Positions 25,121 through 38,000 of a DNA stretch of 64,000 nucleotides are shown here, piece by piece. The translations under genes were made by a program, and so were the position numbers. The notes below the pieces were generated by a model, which was not told the origin of the DNA, made no database searches, and saw nothing but the letters and a program-made list of their open reading frames with translations. Each line of letters opens with the position of its first letter. Position 1 is the first letter of the stretch. Source of the DNA: Pocillopora verrucosa (lineage: Eukaryota; Cnidaria; Anthozoa; Scleractinia; Pocilloporidae); contig NC_089312.1 in NCBI RefSeq assembly GCF_036669915.1, forward strand, positions 23,094,404 to 23,158,403, read 5' to 3'.

Positions 25121-25498
25121 TTAAGTCGTCAACCCATGAAATCTCGTGTATATTCTGTCAGGTTGGCTAATTTCTGAGTCATTCTCATAATGTGTGTCTG
25201 TCGAATAGGTTCTACATCCTCCCCTCCTTTCGCAATTTTCAATCACTGCATCGTTTGTTTCATTGTTGTTTTTCCTGGTTGCTTCACGAAGAGGCCAGGG
25301 CACTTCCCACCTGGTCATGAACTTTGATTTGTTACAATTTTCTTCCACAACAGTAGTTAAAACATTGGAGTAGGAATCTTCCATCATCTCTCCGCGACCC
25401 CGCGGGCCAAATTCACAGAAGTACAATACCACAAGAAGTAAACCAACCAGGATCAACACTAAGCAGAAAGCAATAGACGCCGAACTGATCTCGATCAT
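25121..25498 (-). CDS. Single-pass membrane protein, possibly with a missing 5' exon
   Basis: The frame from ATG 25498 gives 125 residues: one strong transmembrane helix at about residues 5-29 (IAFCLVLILVGLLLVVLYF) and a polar tail with Asn/Glu/Arg runs and a Cys pair (NCERRGGC). The ATG context is weak, and the frame stays open upstream to about 25606, where TATTTTTAG on the minus strand could be a splice acceptor. So the true protein may begin in an upstream exon and have a longer N-terminus (with WIQVWRWKDIP). No family recognised. Confidence 0.45.
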   Translation of the reverse strand: MIEISSASIAFCLVLILVGLLLVVLYFCEFGPRGRGEMMEDSYSNVLTTVVEENCNKSKFMTRWEVPWPLREATRKNNNETNDAVIENCERRGGCRTYSTDTHYENDSEISQPDRIYTRFHGLTT

Positions 25499-26449
25499 CA
25501 ACAAGGGAATATCCTTCCACCTCCAAACTTGGATCCAAGATTCAAAAGCATCTTTTTTGATGGGATGATGCTGCTGTTTTGTTAATTCTTTCTTAATCAA
25601 AGCAAACTAAAAATACTTATGCATACTTGTTTACATGTGTTGTCCCGCCTCTGTGGGATATCAGCCTGTTTGGCTCTTTGACATACAAATTACGATCTAA
25701 GTTAATGTTAGTTGGCACTTTTTTATTCGAGTCCCTGGAGGCTGATGATCTTTGTCTACTGGCAAACAACTATGAAATGACCACCGTAACTCTTAGCAAC
25801 TTAAATCAAATTCTTAAAACGTCTTTTGTGCTACATCAAGAAAAACAGTTCAAGGACTCAAAACTCATATCCAAGAAATTGAAATTATCTTGCCATTTCT
25901 TAATTTGAAATAGAAAAGTATCAATCGTGGGACATTTTGTAACCGGGTGAGAATCGGATCGATCTAAAAACAACATTCTGTGAGGATAATGTCTATGTAA
26001 TTTTGCATAACAATTCATCTTCCTTCCTTTTCAGTTTGAGCAGTAAGTTAATGTACGGTCTTGCTTTTTAGAAGAAAATATACTTCCCCCGTTATGCGTA
26101 TACTGATGAAATTTTAGCACAATGAAACGCAAAACTGTAATTAAAATGCTTCGCATTATTATCGCTGATGAAACTTCGGTTTACGATATGTCTAGCCACT
26201 TAAAAAGCATAGTTCTCTGCATAATATTTTGTTTCTTTGTTTTTTTTCTTTTACGTGATTATTGAGTCTATAAGCGAAGTAAGGGGTCTTCCTTCTTTCT
26301 CTGGTTATTCACATGGAACCAGAACTCATCAGTTATAAGCACTCACTCGGAGCTCGTTCTTCACCGGTACAGCCGTGTTCTTTTTTTTTTTTTTTCCGTC
26401 GTCTTTGGAGCATGTTTCGATTGAGTGTCATAAACCAAACTCGAGTATT

Positions 26450-26600
26450 CACGACAGCCAAGCAGAGGAAAGGAAAATGTCACAAGGAGCCGAAGAAAAT
26501 TCAAAGTAAAAACAAAAAGTCGCGATTGCCTTCGTTTAAATCTCATGGGTTGAGAAAGTGGTGCTAGATTTCAGGACCAATCATAGAACGAAGAAAAAAA
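26450..26600 (+). repeat. Dispersed repeat, copy 2
   Basis: Contains CTCATGGGTTGAGAAAGTGG and GGACCAATCATAGAACG, matching in order the motifs at 10750-10890. It overlaps a Lys/Arg-rich frame (26313-26567) that I regard as a by-product of the repeat. Confidence 0.45.
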
Positions 26601-26985
26601 AAACCAAAGAAAACTCGGATTAATTTCGAAACTGGATCATAATTTGCACTATTAAAGTTTACTTACTATATGTGAATTGCGTAAAATCGCTGTCATAATA
26701 GTGAATTAGATAACAGTTGAGAGCTATGCAGACTCGAAATACGTATAAGTTTTATTTTGTTTTTGTTTCGTTAGTTTAAGTGTGTCTTTTAAATCTTTCA
26801 TGGCGTTAACAGAGACGGTAATCATATATTATTAAACAAAAAACTAAATTTACTCAAACAGTTAAATAAATTTAAAGCCATTCTTTTTCAAAGTAACTGG
26901 TTACTTAAGACAGAATATTAATTAATTTTCACCCTGCATTATTTGTGGAACACTTAAAATAGGAGGTCGTTGCAACAATGTCGCA

Positions 26986-27930
26986 CTAAAATTCTGCGTG
27001 GGAGGATCTATCCTCTTCGTGTTCTATTACCAGAATGTCGTAATCCGGTGAATAAATGTGAAAATCCCCCTTGCTGCCTGTGTAGCTACTTTGTTCTTCC
27101 AACGTGAGAGTACATATGTTGGTCTTCTTGTTAGCTACCTGAGTTGATGAGAACGATTTCTCGAAGCTTTGTAAACCTTTTGGACTCTTATAATAGTTGA
27201 GTAGATTCTCAGTATATCTACTGTTCGTCTGGGGTGATAACGGCCCATTGCTTTTCTGTTTCTGCGGGAAGACTCTACATTTGTTGCTGTATTGATGGCA
27301 CAGTTTCGTTTCCGCAGAATGACGTGGCTTGTTGACCCGCCTTGCTTCTCGAATTAATTGATTTTCACTGACATATAAATCCTTTCCATTTTCTGAATTT
27401 ATTTCCAAACCATTCAACGGCGGTAAAATCAATAGCTTTTGTCGCGTGGAGTTTTCTTTCTCTTTATGTGGCTCTGTGTATCGAAGTACCTCGTTTTCTG
27501 TTGGCAATTTTCTCAGGTGCGCATAGCGTTTACCAATTTCCTTCTCTTTCTCTTTGATTTCCTTCAGCCTGTTTTGAAAAATTCGATCAGTTTCCATTTG
27601 GTCTCGCCTTTGCTTGGCCATTTCTTGTCGTTGCCGCTCTCTTAGTTTAAAAGATTCGTTTTTATAGCTGTCGTATAACGCTTTTCGGATGGACAAAACA
27701 CTTGGATCCATCTTCATCCGTTTGCGATAATTCTCCAACAGACCAGCAAAATAGCTGTGGTTCATCATGCAGCAAGCTTCAACTAGAACATTCCAAGGAT
27801 CTTCAGAGTCTGACGAAATGATGGACAACAACCTATCCGCTCTTAAATTGCGCTGATAATTAGTAAAACTCCGCTGACAAAATTGAATGAAGTCGCCAGT
27901 TTTAAGAACGAAGCCGATCTCCCATTGCAC
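26986..27930 (-). CDS. Charged coiled-coil protein exon, unknown
   Basis: A 314-codon open frame. It does not begin with ATG: its start (GTGCAATGG) is directly preceded by AG on the minus strand, so it is probably the last exon of a gene with an upstream exon I could not place between 27931 and 28900. The first in-frame ATG is at residue 54. The N-terminal part has a compact mixed segment (DPWNVLVEACCMMNHSYF), followed at about residues 70-145 by a long Glu/Lys/Arg-rich helix likely to form a coiled coil (LRERQRQEMAKQRRDQ; KEIKEKEKEIGKRY). The rest is polar and probably disordered. No known domain. It is divergent from the F-box/WD gene. Confidence 0.6.
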   Translation of the reverse strand: MQWEIGFVLKTGDFIQFCQRSFTNYQRNLRADRLLSIISSDSEDPWNVLVEACCMMNHSYFAGLLENYRKRMKMDPSVLSIRKALYDSYKNESFKLRERQRQEMAKQRRDQMETDRIFQNRLKEIKEKEKEIGKRYAHLRKLPTENEVLRYTEPHKEKENSTRQKLLILPPLNGLEINSENGKDLYVSENQLIREARRVNKPRHSAETKLCHQYSNKCRVFPQKQKSNGPLSPQTNSRYTENLLNYYKSPKGLQSFEKSFSSTQVANKKTNICTLTLEEQSSYTGSKGDFHIYSPDYDILVIEHEEDRSSHAEF

Positions 27931-29004
27931 CTTCAGATAACATTTATATTATTTCAGCACGAGAAGTCCATGGTTATCACACTTATTGCCTCCTGTGTGC
28001 AACGGGTAAGCTAGATTGACTATAAACAAATATGTGCAACAAGCTGAACTTTCGGTCCGATTTTCTCATTTCTGACACAATCACGACTGTACGATCCATG
28101 CGTACTTGTAACCCTAAACTGACACAAGCCAGTAACAAAGTTATGCTCGCTGAGATATGTGGGCAGAGAAGATATTAAATTTAAGCAACTGATTGGTTTT
28201 GGTTAACAATCACTGAGGTGTCACACCTACGATCAGAGAGGACGTAGCATGGCTCCAAGCTGTGAGTTTTTTTTTATGATATTCAATAAGGTCTGAGGGA
28301 CCAAAAGTACTTTAAGTTTACAACAACTGTCGTAGTAATGTACAACCACACACATAGATAGCATAGTTTCCCTTTTTCATTCAGTTGTATTGATGATACT
28401 CTGGCATTGCTGTAGTACTACACTAATGCCTGGTGTAGAAATTGGGCTCTTCAAACATTTGTTTTTGTTGTGAAAGAGTTGTTATTCTAGTTCACAGACC
28501 AAATCCATTACCACCCGGACACCCGCCACGATTAAAATTCCATCCTTACGAAATAAAAACCCTAGGAAAATTCACTGATCTTCTATGCATGTTTCATCTG
28601 ATTTTGCTACATGACATATGTTATTCATCGCGGAATATATTTTAGTATAAAAGTTCAGATTAGATTCTCTGTAAGTGAAGCCTAGCCCCGTAGTAGCTGT
28701 ACTTCCGCCGGAAATTAATACAGCCCCTGAATACATTAACATAATTAGTAGGACTACTGAGTCGAATATCGATAGCAACAAATGCGGTTGGCAACCAGTC
28801 AGTCTTTCTGCAGTAGGCTGATGACCGACCAAAAGTGGCATTCTTTGATACACTTGGGTACCTAGATGCCCTAGCTGGCTATTTTCGTCTGTAAGAAATT
28901 AATTTTACCGAAAGAAGCGCAAGTGGAAGTGGCGAAATGGAACAGGTTATCGAAATCGAACACGAGACGACAGCGCGCTTCTCGTGGAGTCAATTATAGC
29001 AGTC
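27931..29004. promoter_or_regulatory. Divergent upstream region of coiled-coil and F-box/WD genes
   Basis: The minus-strand coiled-coil exon and the plus-strand F-box/WD gene point away from each other, about 1.07 kb apart. Promoters for both, and probably an unseen first exon of the coiled-coil gene, should be here. Confidence 0.35.
28937..28999 (+). other. Upstream ORF before the F-box/WD start
   Basis: An ATG at 28937 with A at -3 and G at +4 opens a 20-codon frame ending at TAG 28997-28999, five bases before the main ATG at 29005 and out of frame with it. If in the mRNA leader it could lower or control translation. Confidence 0.4.
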
Positions 29005-32000
29005 ATGTTAAACGGTTTTGCTAAACACAGGCCTCTCAGTACACTCGAGTATGAACAGCAGTTAGATTATCTGTGTCAGTGGATGGAGAAATGGAGCGAT
29101 CAAGTGGTGAGATAAGTGTAATTTAACGTGTAGAGTGAAACTTGTCGATCGTGATCGAACAAGTCGCTGTCTATTAGTTATGAATGCATACGGAAAATGA
29201 TGCATTTGTTTACCCAATATCATGCCGTTATTCACTTTTGCGTTTGCTTTAATACTTTGTATTTAAGCAGCTTTTTTCGTCTGAAGAGAGTGCTTCATAC
29301 TTCATATTGTAATTTTGCTCGATTTAAAATGTGGTCTGAGTCATCACAACCGTTCTTTTTTGGCAGAATGGAAGGTAATTAGAGATGTTGGTCTAATCGT
29401 TGATGCAATGGTGTTAAATTGGTGTTACTCGCATGGTGCGATCGGGAATAAGTTTTACCTCGGGAGGGCATTTGTTTTTCTTTTTATCCTGGCCTTGTAC
29501 AATGTTGTCGGAAACAGTAGCACGCTTTCCTTCTAGATACCGGCAATTTTAGCATTTGTGCTAATTTTTTCGCATGGAACTTACTCTTAAGGTCTATTTC
29601 TAATTCCTAATTTGTTTATCTTTTCTATAATTAAAATTCTCTCGCGTTACTCAGTTTCAGCTTATTTTCAAGTATGCCGAGTATAGTCCATTTCCGCTAA
29701 TTAAATATTGTTGCTGTACAGTGCTGCTAGGTTTCCTCAAGACAAAATTTTAGAATTGGAAAAATACTACGTTAATTAATTTTCCCTCCAACATTAAAAT
29801 TTCAAAAAGGGGATTATAAGGATAATCTGAGAGACAATAGTTCAGAATGCACAGAATGATAGGTGTTATTGTAATTCTTCATGTAGAACCAGAACCATAT
29901 ACCTGAAGGTTATAATGCTTCTGTATAGAGACAATGAATAGGCAAATAAAATACAAAACAAAATTTGAAAAGGATCATGTGAGATGTTTAAGAGTTATCA
30001 AGTACCAGTAAAGCTGCCAACAATGTCAACTGCAGATCAAAAACGTTGATCTCATACCAGCTTATGCCTTACTCGAACAGTTTCTAGTGCCCAACGAAAA
30101 AGATTAGTGCTTCAAGCAACTCTCATTTTTCTAAAAATGCACCTGTGGAAAAGATTACAGAATCCTGAACCAGTTAGAGAATAGAGATGACATAGCAAAT
30201 AATTATAATTTCCCCCAAAACTCCAATTTTAGAGTGATGAGCAATGGCAAAGAGCATGTTCTATATCAGTAGATAAACATGGCTATTATTATCTGCAATA
30301 ATAATATTGGTAAAATGTAAAATGAAACACAAAAAAGCATTCTATTCGTACTTATAAACTTAAGGTAGCTATCATACCCCTGAACAAATTACAAAATAAT
30401 AAAACCCTTGTCTCTATCAAGAGTAATTTCATCTCTTCTTTATTAAAATGCCTCATGAAATTTGTTGAAAAGCAATAAGCTCTGTGTGATACTCAGAAGA
30501 CTGTAAACGTATGATGTCTTGCTCTAATGGGATTGAATCAAGGAAAATAAGCTAATCAGACATGAAATATCATATGGTGCAACACTAATCAAGTTTTGGT
30601 TTTGTGGTTTACTTAATACATGTCCTGATCTTTCATGTGATTGGTCAAAACACAAATATTGCAGACAAATTTAGGGTGTTCGTGGTTTTCTCAGTTTGAC
30701 AGTAGAAAGAGAGAGAAAATATTCTAATAACTTAATTTACCTTCTTAAACTTTGTTGCAGAGACGCAGTGTGATTGATCTCCTTCTTCCACGCTGTGATC
30801 AAGAACAGATCACGTTCCTTTGGACAGTAAGATAATAATTGAAATTTTATAATTCAATTCTGTACTAAATATAGCATTTAAAATGGTTGAAAGATTAACA
30901 GATTGAAGAAAAAAAATGAACAATGAGACAAATATTGTACAGTTATATTGTGTGAAATATTTGAATTTGATTATCAGATAAAGAATTGTTTCAAGTTAGG
31001 ATAACCAAATTATTTATTATATTTCTTTTTTCATTGTAAGGTGGTTGAGCCAACATTACACAGAGACTTTATGTACAGTTCACTGAATGCATTTCCAAGA
31101 AGTTCATTCAGCCCTGTGTCAACACCACTGTGTAGAGAAGTTCATAAAAAACTTGGGAAGCCAAGATACAGAGTATGCTGTTGTTGTTTTTTTTTTCTTT
31201 TGCATCTCATCTCTTCTATTAGTTACATATTGACCTGAGATTTAACCATCTACATGCAAACAAAAAAAATTTACAGATGTACCTATTCCGACTCCTTAGG
31301 TGAATCAAAGTTTTAAGATTATCTCCCAATCTCAATCCAAGGTCTGGAATGTCTTGCTTTTACTACCCTCTGGGTGAAAATTAAATTATTCCAAATAAAC
31401 AAAACAGAAAAAAAAAACAAATGAATATAAACTAACTGGTTGAATTTGTTTTTTTATTTTTCTCTTTTTATTACAAGGATTTGGTCAGACAATTCTTTTG
31501 TCCAATTTTGACCGTAAACTTTTAAAGCTTTCATTTCATCAATTTCAATGTTGATCAATTGAAAATCATTTCACTTGCCTCATGACATATACTTAGAGGT
31601 TTGTTAAAGAGTATTGAACGAGTAATTGTAATAAGGAATTATTTTTTAAGATTTCAGGGTTTTTTTTTAACGAAATGTTACTGCTCAAGTCCTCAGCTTA
31701 AAAATAGGTTTCAAGTTCTTCTGACTCAAACTGAAAGTTTTAAAGAGGATCTCCAACATTCATTTAATTTTTTCCACTCTCACATTTCCTCTTCATTTAC
31801 TTAGGCATGGAAGCTTCACCGGGTGGAGAGTGCCATCCTTCACGATGAAGTAAGAGACACTTTGCGTAACTTCATTTTAAAGAAAAATGCAGTCAGACGC
31901 AGTATGAAAATATCGTAATATCAATAGCTTGTTGAGGTCATTTCAAACTTAAACAAAGGGGGTTTTTATACTTACAGGTGTATGAAACAAGAAACTGACC

Positions 32001-35000
32001 TTATGAACGGTTAATCTCTTAGCCGAAGCTATCGGATGTCTTTCAATTAAACACGAAAGAATCGAATTTCCAGGAACTTTCATTCAGTTGCTTTTTGTCG
32101 TTGTTGTTGTTTAGTTAACGACGGACTCGTGCTCAATGGCCCTCAGCTGTCAATGTATGGCATGTACGGTACCTTCTGGTGTCTCTTTCGGAAGGGAATT
32201 ATCGGAAATGTCTGGAAAAAAATGGCGGCTAGAACTCTCCCCCTTAAATTAATTCAAGTAGTTTGTGATCACTTCACAGTTGTGAACCGTACCATACATT
32301 TGTTTTTGTTTTGGTTTTTTTGTTTTTCTTTCTCTCCATCATAAACATCATCTTCACAAACAGATGAACATGTACATTGATATAAATTGCATCGTACCTG
32401 GTAGCACCAAAGGACTGCTGACCCTCGTATAAGTTTGGAAAATATTTCACCTCTTCTTCTCGCCTAATGTTTTGCACATCGTTTCAGTAATTTTTGCTAC
32501 TGTTCAATCTCATAGGAAGAGGTGAAAGCCTGGACATCAACTGCTGTTTTACCAATTGTGAAGAGTCCTTCCCTTGCGTCACCATCGCGACAAACGAAGA
32601 GAACACTGTGAGTAAATACTTCAAACACTCAATAAAAATGCCTCCGGTAGGAAACGTTAATTTATCACTGTTGTTTTACGGTAACAATCTAAATGAAAAT
32701 TTGTTTTCGTGTCTGTCCCCTGCGACCATTGGCTAGGTGTTTCTTAACCTGAATCCAGCCAAGGGCCTCACCTTTATCAAAAACTGTCAGGAACATTTCA
32801 ACTTTAATACAGTCGCTAAAAGCAAAGCTTCGACGAGATATGAAGGAAAGGTCTAGACGGGAATCGTTCATCTTTCTGGGAACAACACTACAGAATAAAG
32901 TTGAGGCTCCTCAATAGGTTTTTCGGCATATTTGAAGGCCGGGATCTGGGAATTTCGAGTAAGAAGGGAGTGAGATGCGGGATTGGTATCATGGACGGAA
33001 CACGGGAATCGGCGATTTTAAAGAGCGGGATTCGGGAAATAATCACTTAAACGAAGCGAGAACCGGGATGTCCGTTGACGAGAATTTATGAAGAAATTGA
33101 TCTTCTCGGTCCATGAAAAGCACCAGGCGAACAGGCTCTCTAGCATTTAAGAGGCGGTCGAGCTGGTAAGCGACACTCTTCTGTTGAAAATTCTATCAGA
33201 AGCGATGTTGCCAATTTACCAAAAATCCTTAATGGCCCACAGGATAACGTGGCATCTAAGGCTGCTGCGTCCTTGAAAACCTCCAGCAAGTCTCAGTTTG
33301 GTATCGAAAAGCTAAATATGTAATCAGTATTATGTAACATTGAGAAAACGCGCAGAAAAAGTTATTTCTCCAATCAACAGTATTGGCCCTATGGCCATTG
33401 TGAATGTTCTCTCAAATTCCCTTAAAAAGGTTGCCTACATGTAATGCATTTTATCTCTTTGTTATGCAGTTCTCCTGAGAGAGTAGAGTCCAGAGGTTCA
33501 TGGAAATCGAAAGCAACCTATTTTGGAGTTAAATTACCAGGAATTTCAAGTGTTGGAGGTCAAAAGCGATCTCTATCAAGATTTACAGGAAGTCGCTCAG
33601 CACCACCTTGTGGGGCTACCAAAACTTCTTCCCAACATGCTGTGCGACGCCACATGCAGAATGAGTACAAGAAGGATGTAATCAACAATGCTGCAATGGA
33701 TAGTGGGAGAAAGGCTGACGACGTTACGTCATGGTAGGTGGAGTAAGGTTTTTCCATTACGATCAAGCAAAATCAACTGGTGGTCGTATTTCTTTTTCAA
33801 TATACGTACATGTAAGTAGGGTTAGCAATTGAGCTAGCATTTCCCAAGAGATACACGTATGTCTACCCCACTATTTCGGAAAGTGTCGTGCGCATCGCTC
33901 GCCTAACTTTCGTTCTGTGGCATACATGGTGTATTTCTATTCTGATTTTTATCGGCATCCAAGACAGGATATGTTCTCCCGCCTGTATGCATGAGTTAGT
34001 AAATTAGTATCTCCTCTGAAACGCGATCAACCGGTGTATGCCTTTTATTATGAAAGTAAATTGACCTCTCTGTGTCAGATTGACCCTCAGTCTAGCAGTG
34101 TGCAATGTCTGACGAAAGAAAACTCGACCCCTCCTTTATCTTTCTTTACATGTAGCTATACAAACAAAGAGTTGGCAAAGTGTATTGTTTCCTAATGGTT
34201 AAATGAAAGTGCACTCTAGAGCACGATTTACAGTTGTTATTGAACATCACTGACCGTCACATACGCTGTACACGGTTAGACTCTAATTTTATTTTCAACC
34301 TTCTCAGGCAAAGATTGTATAAATCGAAGTCTTGCCCCAATGTGTCTCACACGGCAAAATCTGTGGTCGGTCAGCAGAGGCATGTGCTGCATGTAAGTAA
34401 AATTTTATCTCATTACCAGACTGTACAGGAAGTGGTTAGACAAGTAGGCAAGAGTTGAACCGGCGCGTACATGGAGACAAAGCGGCTAGTTTTATTCTGT
34501 TATGTTCCAAGAAGAGACAATGTACTCCTACAGAAGTTCTTTCGACCCAGGATGAAATGGTTGGCAGAGAAAGGTTAGAAAAGCTGACCTGGGAACTGAA
34601 ATTCCTTGAGTTGCAAACCTTTTCCAAGTGCAAAATAATCTTCATTGATCCGACTTGTGGATTCCCTGCTTTGTTTTCCTCTCACTCAGGAGCATGCTCC
34701 TGTCTCACTATCATGTTTTTATTTTTGTTCTTTCTCAGCACCGTACCAAAACTGAACAAGGTCCAAACTCAGCGTGGAATTTGATTTCATTACCAGAGAA
34801 TGCTCAGTGTCTTGTTCAGTGGTTTGAGCAACAGTGGAGCGGTAAGGACACGCTACAGTCAGTTGAACTTAAAACAGTTTGATTACCTGTAGGCAGACGT
34901 AAACAGAGAAAGATGATGGAGTCAGGAACAAGAACGAGGAAAGAGAGAGGAAAAAGGGAATTCCTTTCCCCCCTCCCTCCTCTTTCCTTTCCCCCTCTCC

Positions 35001-38000
35001 CTCTCTCTTTCCTTCCCCCCCTCCCTCCCTCTTTCCTTTCCCTATTCCTTCTTTTTCTCCCCTCTACTCTGCCATTGAGCCATTATGGATGGCAATTATG
35101 GATGGCTGGTCAACAGTAAACACCACTTATTGTGTACTTCACCTCTCTTTAACTATAGGTTGGCAAAAGAATGAATTTCTTCAGCTGTTCTTGAGGGTTC
35201 TTGCGCCCAGCGAACTTTACTTTCTTTCCGGACTTCTCGCTGTAAGTTAATTTAGCTTTGTGTGCGACTTGTGCACTACACAAAATATGTCTTGAAATCG
35301 TAATTTTTGATTATCAACGGCTTGTTATGTACACAATAAATAAACATTTTCACTCGCAATAGAGTGGCAAATTAAAGTTAAATTTTGTCGTAACCGAATT
35401 GTAGCAACAAGCTTCAATTATCTACCTCTCTCTCTCTCTACGTGATATGAATTTAAAGTATTTTTCTTTCTTTCAGGTTAAACAGTATCGAGATTTTATA
35501 GCTATGCTCCCAGAGCAGTTAGCTATTCGCATTTTTTCTTTTCTTGTTCCAAAGGAACTTCTAGTTGTTTGTCAGGTAAGAGCTGAGTTAGCATACCTGT
35601 CGTTGTACCCCAATTTTTTTTTTTTGTTCATGATGGTGTTATTTTTATCGTTTTCATCAAACCCGACTCTCTAAAATCACTTTTCTAGGATGGTGATTAA
35701 GTCGTGCATAAATGTAGACATCAGGAAAAATAAAATAGGCCCCTAATGTTAAATTCATTACAGGCAGCATATAGTTATAGTATTGATAATAGCTTTGCAT
35801 TCTTTGTAATACACTAAAAAATATTTCCATTTTGAATGAAGGTGAGTAAAACCTGGCGTCGTCTTGCGTCTAAAGATGAGCTCTGGAAAGCAAAATGTCA
35901 AGAAACTTATGTTGGTGAGTGCAAAATCTTCTTTCAACTGAGCTCACTGATGTGGTAATTGAAAAATCTCTGAAGTTAATTGATTTTTAAACGTCATTTT
36001 CCATTCAAGGTGTGCCACTGAGTACTCCAGCTGTATGGAAGGACATCTTTAGAGAAAATCTTAACCTGAAGCGAAACTGGGCAAATGGCCGCTGCAAAGT
36101 GACTGACATGAGTGGCCACACCCACAAGTAAGTGTTGGGTTTTTTTTCCAAGGTTTTTACCTCTTGGTGGCGAGTGGATGGGTCGTACTAAGTGGAACAA
36201 AAGGCCGACTTTTACTACATTCTAGAACATTCGCGCAGTATTTGAGATTGTTTTCATCTTTCAGCGTACTTTCCGTGTGTGCTTACAAGAACTACGTTGC
36301 GACCGGCAGTTTGGATAGAACGATAAAGTGAGGGAATCACCAGTTTTTACTTTCTTGTGTACTTTTTCAACATGTATGTGTTCTCAGTGATTGTGTTTCT
36401 CCTGAGCTTCTCACTCGTAAATTTGTTTTGTTTTACGTTAATAAGAAAGCTTTTCTATGTTTGCTTTGTTTTAGTTATTTGTTTTTTTCTACAGAATCTG
36501 GGATGCCAAAAGTGGTGCATTGCTTCTGACATTCCAAGGACATACGGTAAAAGAGTAATTTTATATTTGTTGCGAGTCATAAAAAACGTAAATGTTCAAT
36601 TGGGTTGGTTGCTGTTCATTGTTTTTGCAACTTTTTCGTTACTATCGTCTTTGTTGTGACTTTCACAGTTGTTGTTCCATCTTTTTTCTTTTTTTTTTTC
36701 TTTAATAAGGATAGAGAACTTAACCATTATCTTTGTTGACCTTGGTGCTTTGCCCAACTTATTGTTATAAAACCTTATCGTTATTATTATCATAAAGCTT
36801 TTATCAGGTTACCTTCCTGCACAATACAGCCCAGAAGTAGTTTGTCATGCTATAGGCTGTTCTCGTTAGATGATAACGCCATCACACCTTTTCAATACCC
36901 TTAGTTTATTTTCTCTTGAAATTTGCTTTAAAGAATCCTCGTATACTGAAAGTAGTTTATTTGTTATTTTACCATTGACAGCGTGGTATTTGGAGTTTGC
37001 GGTTCTTGTCAAGTTCTATTCTGATAAGTGGATCATACGACAAAACTATTCGGGTGAGTACTTTGAGTGAAATGGGAAAGGAATGAGAAGTAGTCCTGTA
37101 CTCGAAACAATGAACTCCGTCATTAAGGCCCTGTAAAAGAAAGACATTGATTGTCTGGTTCTTTTGTTTTATGGAAGGCGTCGTTCGGTATCTGGAAGTT
37201 TCCCCCTCAGTATGACGAGGTCGCCCCATCAAAAATATTAAGTTCACCCCCACTTCAACCAATTTGCCCCCAACTCTTTCAACTCTTTTCCTTACGGCAA
37301 AGCCTACTTACGTTTCTTTCTTTTTTTTTCGATCAACAAGAGGAGTTACTGCGAAACCATGATAAAATTTTATCAATATGGAAATTCCTAGCCATGTTTA
37401 CCTACATGCGACAGCACGAGAAACGCAAATGCACTATGTTACACTGGTCTTCATGTAATTAGCTTGACTCTACTTATGCATATGTTCGCATAAGATTTAT
37501 AGAACTCGTTACCTCTCCTTAAGTCCAGTTAACTTCATTCATTAAAGCACTTTTGACCATTAGGTCAAGTTCATCTTGATCAATCCCTCTCGAGCAACTT
37601 GTACGCCCAGAAGGCACGTCACTTGCCTGGCTTTAGTTACAAGCGTAATGATCATCCTTATAAAGTTTAATCACTGTGGGAAACTTTTTTCTTTCACCGG
37701 GCGAACTTGCAGTGGGGCGAAACCTTCACAAACTCGTCGATTCGGTGAAGACGAATGGAAACCATTGTATGCATCAAGGACAGTGAACAACTCCCATTTT
37801 CCTTGAACGTCAACGTGCTCTCATGTTGTGAGATTTTCTGTTTTAAGCCAATTGTCTTCAAAAATGTTTTTATTGGGAAATTCTCGCGGAGGGATCACAT
37901 AATTTTTACAGAAAGTAATTTAAAGTAAAGTAAGTGTATTGTTAATCCATCCCTGAAAATGAGAATATTCAGTCTACTGAACCTACATAGCCAGTTAGTT

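Noticed and set aside
26313..26567. Small Lys/Arg-rich ORF resembling a mitochondrial-targeted peptide
   Set aside because: Contains a poly-T encoded Phe run and the dispersed repeat; no similarity that I recognise.
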